Below, piece after piece: positions 1 to 12,408 of a stretch of DNA of 64,000 bases. Made by a program: the position numbers and the translations under genes. The stretch is taken from positions 1-64,000 of the forward strand of contig JAUFSD010000017.1 of the NCBI GenBank assembly GCA_033030425.1, read 5' to 3'. The stretch is from Verpa conica (Eukaryota > Ascomycota > Pezizomycetes > Pezizales > Morchellaceae). Numbering within the stretch: the first letter of the stretch is position 1; each line of letters begins with the position of its first letter. Below the pieces are notes generated by a model that worked only from the letters and a program-made list of their open reading frames with translations, ran no database searches and was not told where the DNA came from.

Positions 1-181
1 TTCCTTTTCTCTATCGATCCCTGCTTTCAGCGCCCGAAAGGCCCCAGTATATTAAAGACTGACTGTGACTTTTCCGCCATTATAGATGTGGGGTGTCTAG
101 CGCAGGGGAGGTGGGGGTAGGGCTAGGGGCAGGGCGCAGGCGCAGGTTACTGGCAGTCAGCGAACGCCTAAGCGTGGACCG

Positions 182-622
182 CACTGTCAGTTAGGTCCCA
201 CTGTGAACAAAGACTGCACTCTCCCACTCAAAAACCGAAATCGCGACAAAAACCGAGTGATTTCTCATGATTCGCGCAGTCACGCCCCCCCCCCACCAAG
301 TGCAGCAAGCAAGCCTAGGAGCAGCGCCACAGCGACTGCAGGCAGTCAGGCGGTGCTGGGGCAGACGTGGGGTGCCTGGGGTAGGGGGGTAGGGGTAGGG
401 CGCAGCTTGTCAGCAGTCAGCGAAATCACGAGTCGCGGCTGCAAAGTGGCAGCGGGAGAGGTCCAGGTACCGAGACAGAAGTACCTGGACAAGAGGAAGT
501 GTATGCAGAGTATCACAGGACATATAGACCACTGTCAATCAGGCCCTACTGTGAAAAAAGACTACACTCTCCCACTCAAGAGTCGAAATCGTGACATGGA
601 CCGAGTGATATCTCGTGACTCG
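182..622. repeat. Diverged direct repeat, two ~93-bp units
   Basis: Units at about 182-274 and 531-622 align along their length. Both run from a CACTGTCA start through an ACTCTCCCACTCAA block to a CCGAGTGAT..TCTC end. The DNA upstream of each is also related (GTGGGGTG followed by a G-rich tract, near 90 and 370), so the true repeat unit is probably about 300 bp. No convincing protein is encoded; the open frames here come from the G/C-rich repetitive composition. Confidence 0.6.
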
Positions 623-637
623 TGAGACTACGGAGTC

Positions 638-677
638 AGCAAGCAAGCAGGCAAGCAGGCAGACAAGCAGGCAGCAA
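638..677. repeat. Short tandem repeat (AAGCAGGC-like)
   Basis: An imperfect tandem run of 4-8 bp units built on AAGCAGGC and AGCAAGCA. It lies between the 93-bp direct repeats and the palindrome array. No function is visible. Confidence 0.6.
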
Positions 678-1065
678 CGTCAGAGACAGGCCCCAGGCAG
701 GTATGGGAGTTGCAAGGCACCGCGCAGCTCAATATGCAGTACTGCATTGCGCGACGTGGTCCAGAGCTCGAGGAACCTGCAGCCGCGCCCAGCCGAGAGG
801 CAAGCAAGGAAGTACTCGATCATGTCCAGGTACATAGAGAGAGAGCTTATAACGGTCAAGACACTGTCTGATTGCCTCTCTCTAGAAATAAAGATACACA
901 AGGGACTACAAAAGTCGCCAAAATCTCGCTCCCAGCCGAAAACCACAGTGGATCGAGCAGGTCCCACGGCTGCGCAGAAGCAGTGCCACAGTGACGTCTG
1001 CAGCAGGCACCTAGGCAGGTGGGGGGTAAGGCTGCAGTGCTGGGGGGTCTGGGTCTATATGGGTG

Positions 1066-1976
1066 TCGAGCGACAGTAGGCTGCAGCACCAGGTAAAGAA
1101 AAACCTGTCGTGCGACAGTTCGGGTGTGGGGCTAGGGTGGTCTATTTTCTGTCGTGCGACAGGTTCCTGTAGGTCCCAGGGGGCTGTAATTGTTGTCGCC
1201 CGACAAGAAGCAAGTGCCAGACTTGTCAAGAAAAGCTGTCGAGCGACAGGCAGCCACACCCAGCAAAGGCCCAGATAGCTGTCGGGCGACAACCAGGTAC
1301 AGGCAGCAAAGTCCCCAGTTGCTGTTGCCCGACAGTAATTTGCAGTCTCCAAAGCCACAAAAAGCCGTCGTGCAACAATGAAGTACAAGTAGCAAAGTCC
1401 CCAGTTGCTGTCGTGCAACAGAAAGCAGATGCCAGAGAAGCCCCAATATATTGTCGAGCGACAATAATGCGCAGCCCCCAAAGCCACAAAAAGCTGTCGA
1501 GCAACAATAATGTGCAGCCCCCAAAGCCACAAAAAGCTGTCGTGCGACAGCCAAGTACAAGTAGCAAAGACTTCAGCTGCTATCGAGCGACAGAAAGCAA
1601 GTGCTAGAGAAGTCCCCATATGTTGTCGCTCGACAGTAATCTGCAGCCACAAAAGCCACAAAAAGCTGTCGTGCAACAATCAAGTACAGCCAGCAAACCC
1701 TCCAGTTGCTGTCGAGCGACAAGCAGGCACATGAAGCAAAGGCCCAGCTAGCTGTCGGGCGACAAGCAGGCACATGGAGCAAAGGCCCAGATAGCTGTCG
1801 GGCAACAATGTCTGACACCTCTGGGAGGAGAATATTCCTATCGAGCGACAGACAACAGCAGCTCAGGGCAGGTCCCATATGGTCGAGCGACAGAAAGCTG
1901 CAGGCATAGAGAGGGGAAAGACGTTGTCCGACAGCTATTATTGACAGCAACTCTTGTCTTTTTGTCGAGCGACAGT
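1066..1976. repeat. Array of ~22 copies of a 14-bp palindrome at ~42-45-bp spacing
   Basis: The core CTGTCGNGCGACAG (arms TGTCG/CGACA) recurs about every 42-45 bp, for example near 1066, 1105, 1149, 1193, 1237, 1277, 1450, 1536, 1710, 1752, 1883 and 1963. Some copies carry single changes such as GCAACA or CTATCG. The ~29-bp spacers are not unique. They fall into about four related types: one ending in AAAGCCACAAAAAG, one AAGTACAAGTAGCAAAG, one AAGCAAGTGCCAGAGAAG, and one GCAGGCACATGGAGCAAAGG. Because the spacing is often 42, a multiple of three, long frames stay open on both strands. I read these as by-products of the repeat, not genes. Confidence 0.85.
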
Positions 1977-3230
1977 TGACTCTAACCCAGGTCACATACC
2001 AGGAAAAAACCGTATAATTCTTAATCACTAACCCTAAACAGCTGATCACGCTTCGAAGGAGCGTTACTTTTCCGACTTAAATCAGCCATGGGTGCTAGTA
2101 CCTCATCGCAAAACTATTCCGGTTTAAATGCAGCTTCACCAATATCAATTGGTCTCGACAAGATTAATATCGTTAGTGTATCTCTACTGTACCCAAGATG
2201 CTTTTCGGAGTGCGTAGTGTAGAATCCTGACTGTGTCTTGCCGGCTCTACAGCAGAGTTGATCTCGTTTATCCTTTGGCGTTGTGAGGCTAGGCATTATT
2301 GTCACATGATCATCAGCCCCAGTAGGGTATGATTAAGTCTGACCTGTATATTTGAGTTATTTCTATTACTTTTCATATAGTCTTATGTACGAGGCCCTCA
2401 CAGGACAGATAGGTACTCAGAGGTTCTCTAACATACCATAGATAATTGCCATGTATACTTGTCGTTATATTTGATGGTATCAAAACAACTGGTCAAAGTA
2501 TCACCTGTTTCCCGCTAGACAGAAAGAAGAATCTATGAGTCCGTTGCGGAAAGGGTCATGGTATATCTGGTAGCACTATGAGACAATTAGTTTGCGGGTT
2601 TGTGTACAGGGTAGAGGGCCGGAAGTCATGCTAAGCAAGCTGAGTGCATAGAAATATTAATGGACTTTATAACGTAGTCATACGTACAAATTTCAAAGGC
2701 GTATTTGCAGATTATGCAGATGATAATCTTCTATCTTCCGAAAAAAGCCACAGATTACTTTGTATATATGACAATAGACGCTATAATTCAGCGGAACCTA
2801 TTAGCCAAAACTAGGGGGAATTTTTGTGTTTTAGAAGGGTCAAGTTGGAGATGGGAGCTCCCAGCACCCAGCCTACCAGTGTCCTGCTGCCCAAATTGAC
2901 CAAATCTCTCTAGTTCCCCGACTACCTAAACATTATCATGTCTTAGTACCTCATCTATTTTATCAAATTCATCAGCTCCTTAATTACTCCATCAATCATG
3001 AGGTTACTAACACGTATCAGGAAAGGGTATAATGGTGATATGAAAAGAGGCCGATGGGAGAGTTTGTTATGATGATGCTTGAGCCTTTATCCATAGGACC
3101 AGTGATAGTGAATAAGAATGAGAGATAAGACAGATCTTCTTGAGTCATTAGTTGAACCAGAGTCTATAGGTAGTGGTAATCCCCCATCAGCAAAAGGTTG
3201 TTTGTCTCTAGGACTCACACCAAGGTCCCT

Positions 3231-3995
3231 GGTAGTCCCAGGGACTGCCTGCGCTTGTCCCGGGGGTTCCGGGGACCGTCTGCAGTAGATCCGGGCCTCT
3301 CTGGGATCTAGTTACCTGGCCGTTACCCGGCCCTAGCCTCGCCAAAAACATCTGAGTCCCTGCTCCCTCTATAACACCTCGACGCATACTACGACAGCAG
3401 CATCAATCTCCTCCAGCAAAGCAGCGAACCCTCCCCCAGCAGCGAACCCCCCCAGCAGAAGCAGCAGCAGGTGCCTCCACATGGAGTGAACCTCTCTGTC
3501 ACGGTAGGAACACTCTGTCTATTGTGGTCCAACTGTCACTGACGCGTCGATTAGGGCCCGAGCAGCAGCAACCCCCCCCCCCCAGCAGACCCCCCATATA
3601 AAGTGAACAACGTACCCGTCCTGGTACGAACACCCTTTGTCCGGCTGTTGTCCGACGAGGAACAGGACCCCGATACGAAGGAAGCCATAGGAGGGCAGCA
3701 AGCAGGGCAGCAGTCAGGGACGTGGGGAGTATATTGTACATAGACTATATAGAATATTGAGCCAATAAATTTGATTGCAAAAGTCATGACAAAAAGAAAC
3801 GAGAACGAGCCAGTACCTAGAGCGCCCTAAGCAGTCCCTCAGCAGTCCTTTGACATCTCTGGAGCGTCCTTGGGACTTTCTATACGTCGTTCCTGGGACA
3901 CCCCCGGGAGATCAGCCTATACCCTGAGATCGGGCGGTGTATCAGCCGTCCCAGCAGTCCCGGGGACTCCCCGGGAGTCCCCGAGACCCTATTGA
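3231..3995. repeat. GC-rich cluster of GGGAC palindromes and degenerate direct repeats
   Basis: Palindromic motifs such as AGTCCCAGGGACT (near 3234) and GTCCCGGGGACTCCCCGGGA (near 3957) bracket the block. Inside it, two degenerate units near 3459-3540 and 3585-3665 share an AGTGAAC..GTCC(A/T)GGTA(C/G)GAACAC core, and runs of C and AGCAGC are common. It may be an old inverted-repeat element like the one at 10971-11563, but I cannot define ends. Confidence 0.4.
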
Positions 3996-4625
3996 TTTTT
4001 TGCTGATGCCCCCGCTCAATATGTACCTGCCATGTGTTTTTTTTAAGGTTGCAGTATCAGTAAATATCTTGCTATTCTCAGGAACAGGACCAAACCATGA
4101 AAATCCGTCAAGTGATTGTAGTCTAGTGAAGTTTATGTTAGTTAAATAATCCCTCACATCAAGGATATGGAATCTTACAATGACATTTTTATTGATGCCA
4201 AGTTAACAAAATCCCCCTGGCCCCACCACCTGCTTCTCATCGTCAGCTCCTAATGGCTCCACCCCAGATCCTCAACTGGGAAGCCAGGAGGTTCTGGGGT
4301 ATCCTCATTTAGGCCAGTGCTGTGTAGCAGCATTCTGGTGCAGTCAGAGAAGCAGGAAATCTGCAAGATTGTGTCAGGAGCAACTGTTGTACATGATGCA
4401 ACACTCGACAATTAGCCGAATATGACACTTGTATGTATAGTAGCGTGAGGGGCTCGTGTGGTACGTCCTGACACCTGATGCTCCCCTGATACGGTCACGC
4501 TTTTGTCACGGCCGTGTCACAGAAGTACTTGTATGGTTCTCAATTACTCTATTATATGCTATCTAATATGTACAAATATCTCTAATTCGCTTGTCCTAAT
4601 CATCTGCTTATCGCCTAGGGACTTT

Positions 4626-4796
4626 CTACCCCCTAACCTAGAGGTCACACCACAAAAAAGCTATTAAATACCTTTTTCCCAGCCTCCCAAATACTCCCGT
4701 GGGCCAGAGACTGTCTCCCACGGTAGATCGAGTGGGAAAAGGGCGAGAATCTACCCCTAACCCCCTTCTCACACCACGAGAAACCTATTAAATAGA
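4626..4796. repeat. Direct repeat pair (~46 bp)
   Basis: Two related segments, about 4626-4672 and 4750-4796, both run CTACCCC(C)TAACC, then CACACCAC, then CTATTAAATA. They are about 124 bp apart. No origin or function can be read from them. Confidence 0.4.
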
Positions 4797-4902
4797 CATG
4801 CTACAATTTTGTAAGTGAAAATAGGATAAACAAACGGAATTGTAGGTCACCCCATGGTACCTACATCTCCTCGCCTATAGTAGTTTCGTGTATAGTTTGT
4901 TA

Positions 4903-7900
4903 CTAGCCAGTAAACATCAAGGTAAGACGTTTCAGGAGGCCCCAGCCCTCATCATCATCCCCGTGTTCTTTCTCAATATCACTCTCGATATTACCGTCCT
5001 TACTTTCCTCTTGCTTCAATCTCTTCTCCTTTCGTTCATCTATACCTCCCCTGTCTCCTTCATCCTCGTCCTCCTCGTCCTCTCCAGTGCGGTCTCTCTT
5101 TCTCTTGCAAAACACCACTTCGTTGGCCCTACTTGCGAGGGGAGTGCCACCTAGAGATCTTACACTCCCTGGAACTATCAAGTATTGTTCAGATGTACTG
5201 GTTCGGGATGAAGCCTCTACAACGCTGCTACAAGCACCATCATTTGAATAACCACTGGCCATATCCACTGCTCTCTCTGAGATAGACTTTCGCTGAGTAG
5301 CCCCAATCCTACTCTCTTCATGCTCCTTATTTGAAACATGTTTTTTGGTGTCAGTTTTCTCCGGAATGAAGGGGCCTGTACGGTAGTTTGTTAATACCAA
5401 ACAACCCTAATCAGCGCGGGGGTTGGGTTAATGACTCATACCTGGCGAGCGTCGCCACCAAGAGGTGCTAGAAACTACGCCGTGCTCTTCTAGCAGACTT
5501 ACAACGTCTAGGTGTCCTCCACTTCTCGCCAAACTCAAGGGGGATCGCCACAAGCGGTCAGTGGCCGAAATATCTGCTCCTCTGTTTAGCAAGGTCTGTA
5601 CAACGCTTCTATGCCCGGCAGCCGATGCAAAGTGAAGTGATGTCCAGGTAGACCTTGCTTTTGCCTCGATAGCTGCCCCACGGTTCAGCAGAGTCCGGAC
5701 ACTGTCCTCTCTACCACAGGCAGCAGCTTGCATCAGAGGAGTCGACCTATAAAGGCCCTTGGCATCGATATTTGCACCTGCGTCTAGCAAGGCCGTGATT
5801 ACATCGCAGCGACCTTGAATAGCTGCAATATGCAATGGCGTGTAGTTCTCTAGTTGCACTTCCGTATTTGCCTGTCGATGCAACAAGAGTTTACAAACCG
5901 ATATATTACCCAGAAGAGCAGCTTGCTGAAGTGGTGTTTGAGCGGCAATCCTACTCTGTACCTGAGGACCCCATACGGTCTGAATCTGTATCATTGTATC
6001 ACACTTTGCTTCAATTTCGGCACCTTGGTCCAGGAGAAATAGCACCATTTGCTCGTTCCCGGCCCTCACTGCATCATGTAGAGCCGTACTGTTGTCAAAT
6101 CTCCTCTGATCGATATCTGCACCTCGACTCAGCACGAGCCTAGCCACCCCTTCTCGACCGTTACTTGCAGCGATATGTAAAGCTGCCCACCCATCCTTAT
6201 TTCTTGCCTTGATGTCTGCTCCATGGTCTAATAGAATACCTGCTATCGTGGTTCGTCCAGGATTGGATGCAGAATGGAGGGATGTGCAGCCATCTACCGC
6301 AAGTGTGTCCACAATAGCGCCTCTATCCAACAAGAAGCGCACTATCGTCTCCTGGCCACCATGTGATGCGATGTGTAACGGTGTCCAGCCTTGGGGCCCC
6401 CTCCCATGTAGATTTGCTCCTCTGCTTAATAACACTTCCACCACTGCTTTGAATCCATTCTCTGCAGCCACATACAGAGGAGTCTTCCCATCGCTTGCTT
6501 TCGCTTCGATATTTACTCCAACATGTAATAGCTCTCTGACCGTCTCCTCACTTCCCTTGAGGCACGCTTGATGTAACGGTGTCTGTAATTCTTTGTTGGT
6601 GGCTTCCTTATCTCCACCACGGCTAAGCAATAAACGCACCACCTGATAATATCCACTGACTGCGGCAGAATGTAAGGAAGTGTTACCATCATTGCTTCTT
6701 ATGTCAACAATATCTGGCTTGCGATCTAGCAATGTTTTCACCACGAGCTCTTTTCCTTGGGACGCCGCTCGGTGCAAAGGCGTATATCCTCCATTCCGGA
6801 CCGGTGTCATAAATGCTCCCCTATCAATCAGAAGCCTGACGACCTCTTCGTGTCCGCCTTCACAAGCATAGTAGAGGGCTGTCGACCCGACATAGTTTGT
6901 TGCTTCGATTCTTGCCCCGTGGTCTAGCAAAAGACGTACAATTGCTTCGTGCCCTGTGGCTGATGCTGTGTGGAGTGGTGTTGCCCCGTTGTTTGCCGCT
7001 TTCTCGATCAACACCCCCTCCCCTAATAGCTTCTTCACCTTTTCAAGATATCCCTTATGACATGAGAGATGCAGCTCACTCCATCCATTCTGGATACTGA
7101 GGAGCTTTTCCTCTTCGCTGATAGACGCACTGGGAGCAAATCTTTTCAAGATTGTCTTAGTTGCTCGCTCACTGAGCTCCTTAATCTTGTCCCGAACCAT
7201 TGTATAGTCACTATCCATGATACTCTTAAACTTCACCATCTCCGAATGCGATGCTTCGATGGGATATTCGTTGAACAAAGGTTCGTTCGGTCTGCTACCG
7301 GTCGCTGACGACTTTGAGACCAAGACTTCCATTGGGCCGTTCATCTTCCACGTGATTCCATCATCCTGAACCTGTGAAAAAATCAGATACCGATTTAAGC
7401 CGTGAATTCTATTGAAACCGCGCAAGATTACCCACCCGAGCTGTATGTGATTCCTTAGTTTCCCAGAACGAAATGATTTCGGAATCCTTGAATTTGAAAC
7501 GGGCGCAGAAGTTTTGATGGAGCTTGTCCAGATGGTCGGATTCTGGTTTTAGAGCCTCTACAAGCCTACGATTTGGTTGACCATCGACCATGGGTAATAG
7601 GCTCTGGATTGAAAGTCCCCTATTCGGAACACCATACAACAGTAACCCTGCAGTTGATTTTAACACCTCCACAGCAGGCTCGACCCCCTCGTCTTCCCCT
7701 GCCAACGCAAGACACTACTCGAACGCATTATCAGTATAATTTTCACGTAGAGACGCGCCCAGACAGAATATTCTCAGAGCTTCAAGCTATATGCGGGGTG
7801 GGTCACCTCTTTAGCAACGAGACCTCCGAGACTATGACAGATGAACAAGAGCGGGCGATTCTTTGCCTGCCATCACATCAAGTATTAGTACCGATGATTA

Positions 7901-8528
7901 CAGGGTGGAAAGGTTAGAGACGTGATGTACGTACATCAGCATGGGACCGGGCACCAATTAAGTGTTGGAGAAGTCTCTTTGCGTAGGTTGAGATATTGGC
8001 AAAGGATGTGCTGTTAGCCAGCGCAGAGTCGAATCCATAAGTCAGGATTCTAAGCCCTTTAACATCTTCCGGCAGGGCATCTTGCAGCCACATAAAGTCT
8101 CCATTCTTTGCTTTCCATGAGCCAAAGGCGTGTCCCCCGAGGCCGGTAACCGCCACTACACTATATAGTTCTGAATTAAATATTCTTCACTGTGGCTTAG
8201 CCCATAGTACTGGGATAACCTACTCCATCACGATAGATTCTTCAGGTGCGTTCAACGGAGTGAGCCCTAGAAAATCAGAATCTATAACAAGGTGCCACCT
8301 TTTCAACCCAACTTTATCCAGGAACCCTTTGGGAAGTTTAATCGACGTTTTATCCAAGATATTCTCAGGGACTTTCTCGAAGTTGACTAGAGCCACCATC
8401 TTGGTTTCTGAATCCGTCGCATTGGCGGCTGGTGCGAAAACGTCAATCGTGGCGGATTCACCAAGAATACTTTGAATATCTGCTTCGTTCAACTGCCTAG
8501 GAATATTTGAGATACGATATGACTTCAT
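4903..8528 (-). CDS. Alpha/beta-hydrolase (lipase-like) plus ankyrin-repeat protein
   Basis: Six exons join in frame to 1090 residues: 8528-8224, 8160-7935, 7866-7807, 7714-7436, 7371-5442 and 5375-4903. Introns are 63, 68, 92, 64 and 66 bp. The start is the ATG at 8528. After an N-terminal region (~1-100) comes a serine-hydrolase fold of the type found at the front of fungal NLR-like proteins: TGLGGHAFGSW (~107), a nucleophile elbow CHSLGG with Ser189, GVPNRG, and a conserved ASHSEMVKF block with a candidate catalytic His332. About 16 ankyrin repeats follow (~385-925). No NACHT or NB-ARC (P-loop) lies between them. The last exon adds a low-complexity tail with a KRKR cluster, possibly a nuclear signal, and acidic runs. 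Retaining the last intron would end the protein shortly after ankyrin 16. Function is inferred: a hydrolase effector with a recognition or scaffold repeat domain. Confidence 0.85.
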
Positions 8529-9914
8529 CTATCACAACCCGAGATGCGAGTAATGAAAGGTAGTGGTGGCGGGTTAAAGATTAAGCTCACGTCCGATTGT
8601 GAATAGCGAAGGCTCGCTTAGATGGGCTGAATGGTTCAGAAAGGGGTATGATCAAAGGTAGGAAGATATTCGATATTAGTTAATCGATTTCAACCTTAAA
8701 ATACGTAGACGAAGAAGCGGGGTTACAATGGTTCCGATACCACGATTCGCATAGCTTCCGATTAGTCGTTCACAGAATATGCAAAGTTGGGCAACAATAC
8801 CCGGAGCAGGCAAGAATAAACTGAACATGTTCAAGATATTTAGCGACCTAGATCTCCTGCCTGCAGCTCTTATGCCCCGAGTACACGCATTCTAGTCTCA
8901 CTGGTTGCAGCATGCATGGAATCAGTGCCTTGACTGGAATCGCGGGCCACACATGAATTGCTTTTTTTACATTCTACAGCGTACGGCAAAAAGGATCGAG
9001 AAACTAGGGCGTGCTACCGGGTATTGTGGTGAATCCCACCACCAGAATCTTCACCAAAGCCTAAGGAGCAAATAAAATCACTAAATCTCATGATTTTCGG
9101 TCTTTTTTTCCAGCTGTACCTCCACTCCCGTCTCAAGTTCCGATTGGAACTTAAAGTACTGCGCACGGATCTTCAGGGTAACTCACGGCTAGCGCATGCT
9201 ATCCGCATCAAACCGCATCCTCCCCCGCGATAAACTACACACACTTCCTCACTTCGTAGTGTAGCTTTCTCCCAAATCCTCAGCTGGTATTAAACCCCCT
9301 TCAAACCTCATTCTTCTCTCTTAGGTTTGTTCGGCACGATTGATACTACACACCTATTTTCTCCTATAAATGTCTAGTTAAAGGTTTTCATATAGAATCC
9401 CTTCTGCTTAGTTATTCGCTGTCTCGCGCCCAGCCTTTATTGGCCTCGGCGCCAAGGCTTGTACCTTGCGCAGCATTTAGACCAGTTAGTCTGGAACAAA
9501 AGAACTATTATCAACCCCCAGAGCTGCCTCTGGTGTTAGATTTTATGAGATAGGAGCCTTCAAATATATATATCATAGCTTCAAAAAGATATCTCCAGGA
9601 AGTAAAATAGAATATATATGATGGGCGGAAGGATATATGTCAGGCCGAGCCTAAGCCCTGGGATGAGTCGGCCTTTTGATATCAGTTCAACAACCCCTCT
9701 TAACTTTATCGGAAGTAGGCCTCAAAACTCATTCTATTCACTTAAATCTTTCCTTTATATTGTAACTCTAGGTTTTATTCATTATAATTAACTAGGGGCA
9801 TTGCCGGGGTTTTAGAGGGTCCATGCAGCCCCCCAGCCAGCCCCGGGGAAAAAGTCTCGGCCCACCCAAATCTCACCCACATGATTAGGCTCTCTTATAA
9901 ACCAGACTCTTGTG

Positions 9915-10149
9915 ATAGTACCGTATGGATTCGGAAGAACCGCTCGGGCGGATGCTTTCGAATCCTAGCAGGAGAGCTATGGTGGCTTATGTGTCTTTAC
10001 TAAACGAGCCTATACAATTGGTCTCCCAGTTAACTTTTACCACTAAACACTACAGATCTCTCTATATTGAGTATAGAGATTACGCCTCCTCTACATGAAT
10101 TCGAAAGCATCCGCCCGGGCGGTTCCTTTAGATTACTATGGTAGTACAC
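9915..10149. repeat. Inverted-repeat (foldback) element, ~235 bp
   Basis: The arm at about 9915-9966 carries AACCGCTCGGGCGGATGCTT followed by TCGAAT. Its reverse complement appears at about 10097-10146 (ATTCGAAAGCATCCGCCCGG, then GCGGTTCC). The centre has no coding potential. This is probably a non-autonomous transposon remnant. No target-site duplication is clear. Confidence 0.6.
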
Positions 10150-10970
10150 ATCATATTTACTACCAATCAAAAGAAGGCTGGGCACGAGATAGGGTTATTC
10201 CTAGTTTTGTTTGCTTAGTATGATGTTTGTGGCTTGGCCGGTTGCTATGCCTGTTCATGATTTCAAGACCCTTATTAAGTTTATACCGTAATCGGTAATG
10301 AGACTTAACGTCATTGAAATATGCGTTTGTGACACATATGTGTTGCATGGCCAAAGCTCACAAAACCCAGTACAGGATAGGGGGGATCTCGAATGGGTAA
10401 TATTTTGACCATATTAAGTACTAGGGATATCGTTCCTGCCGTTCAAGATTATTACTTTGGAAATACCTGTTAACGTTACTCTTGAGTGGATTGTGGCTCG
10501 GGTCAGCTCACTACACGCGTGGTCGTTCCTCTGGAACGGTGATTCTAATGCTATAAATAAATAAATAAATCGGTCAGCAAGCAGTTATTGTTCATTATAT
10601 GGATGAAATAATGTTACAGCTGGCAGTCTCTTTCTTTACCTCTTCACTATAAGGACTTGACTCTATTGCTAACTGCTGATAAAACCGAGTCCTTTCGTAC
10701 TGCTCTTCTTTTTATGTGTTTCCGTAATCTGTGAACCGGTAAGTGTGTACCCGTTACAACTGGTTGGAGCCATTCTCGTGGTATACTGGTAAATCACATA
10801 TAGTATAAAGCCCGCCAGTTCTATAGCGTTATATAACTCGCTCTCGATTAAGACATTAAATATAGAAGGCCATAGTCATTTTGCATCAAAACACCTCCGG
10901 TTTTCCTATACGGAAACTCTACCCTGAGCAAAAGTGTCGCGAATATCCCTATTTGTTTAGTGTTTATCGA

Positions 10971-11563
10971 ATGTATATGTTCTGGCCCGTTGGGGGGACC
11001 TGCCTATCGGGGGGACGTCCCCTGAACGGGCCAGCCTGGGAGCGGACAGGTAGGCATCCCCTGAATGGGTTACCTGTTGGAGGGATACCAGTGTCCCCCA
11101 TATGGGTAGGTGATAAATCATGGCTCAATTAATACAGGAAATCCTAAATAAATTAAGTGAGTAGTCAGAAAAATATCAGCCTATCCTGAGATTATTTTAA
11201 GATTTTTTGTGATTTTATACCATGGGTTGTTGTCTCTAGGGATTTGTATATTGTGGGCGCTTTTTGGTAGCAAATAATGGTTATATGTTATCTGATAAAT
11301 ATGGGCGCTTTATAAGCGATGTACTTGGGTAAAATATGATTTAATAGGGTAAAATAGCTGTCTACCTGTTCAGGGGACGCAGTGTGTCCCTCCAATGGGT
11401 AGCCCATTGAGGGGATGCCCTATAAAACTGATTTATAGCTACCCATTGGAGGGATATCCCCAACAGGTAGCCCATTGGGGGGATATCCCTCCAACAGGCC
11501 GGCCCGTCCAGGGGACGTCCCCCCGATAGGCAGCGTCCCCCGAACGGGCCAGAACATATACAT
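10971..11563. mobile_element. Foldback element with ~70-bp terminal inverted repeats
   Basis: Both ends begin ATGTATATGTTCTGGCCCGT reading inward. They remain similar for about 70 bp through CTGCCTATCGGGGGGACGTC and CCCTG(A/G)ACGGGCC. Subterminal DNA is dense in short palindromes (GGGGACGTCCCC, AATGGGTAGCCCATT) and in repeated GGAGGGATA(T/C)CC units. There is no transposase, so this is non-autonomous. Flanking target-site duplication is not visible, so family assignment is left open. Confidence 0.65.
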
Positions 11564-12408
11564 GGAACTAGTACCTATTTTTGATGTTTCCATCCCTCGG
11601 GCAATATTACGCCACTCAAAAATTCCCCGAGTAGCAAGATACGGCAAGGATCACCTGAGTGTGGATCAAGGAGCACATAGACGTGAGGTTCCTGGCAATA
11701 CCTCGTGAGATCGTGGGGATAATGCACCTGTTAGAGAATACCATTAGATATATCTACCCAATAATAAGACTCTTGGCTAGGACCCGAAGACTACTCGTGG
11801 AAAAATAAAGTCTGTTGATAACTTACAGTATGAAAAAACGGGGTGAACTTACTGCCATAGCACTATGGAATTTAGTCGCAAATACCGTATTAAACTAGTA
11901 TTTGAGGTACATTACTGTACCAATACCGTATTCCTCCCATATCGCTAGCGTATTGGCGGGAGCACCGTACTAATCCCACCTCTCTTTCTGGTACTGTATG
12001 TGCTGCAACGCAATCAGAACCCATCCACCCTACCCAAATACAACTATGCATTATAAGGCACTTAGATGTAATATTAGAAACCCTTCAATTTCTTTATTAA
12101 TATGTTTCCAATGTGACTGCTTCCCATGCTTCATATAGAGCAGGTGTGGGAGCCTGAAGAGTGATTTAGCTGTGTTCACTGTTGTGCTGCACAGGCACAT
12201 GAGTCGCCAATTGCAACAGAATTTGTATTTTGGCAAGTATATCTGAGTTTATTAAACAACAAAAAAAAACTATCGGAAGAGCGATGAGGGGTGAGAATGA
12301 AGAAGTTAGGAATGGAAGAGAGGAATGTGTATGGGAAGTGTTTTTTTCCTTGTTTTCTTTATTTCCTGTTTCCTTTTCTCTAATTCGTTTGCGTGCAAAT
12401 GCTATCTC

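Larger units (their letters stand above)
2050..4902. other. Intergenic, no supported gene
   Basis: Short open frames only, none with a recognisable domain or believable splice pattern. The stretch contains the GGGAC-rich repeats listed separately and otherwise looks like decayed, AT-leaning DNA. It lies 3' of the hydrolase-ankyrin gene. Confidence 0.6.

Noticed and set aside
1066..1976. Possible CRISPR array
   Set aside because: Spacers are related to each other in a few types and the context is a fungal nuclear genome with no cas genes. This is a satellite with a conserved palindrome.
1011..2049. Long minus-strand open frames (222, 158 and 142 codons) over the palindrome array
   Set aside because: They stay open because the repeat period is often 42 bp. 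They lack a coherent domain and overlap open frames on both strands.
5835..7308. Plus-strand ORFs inside the ankyrin gene
   Set aside because: Antisense shadows of a strongly coding minus-strand gene with ordered ankyrin repeats.
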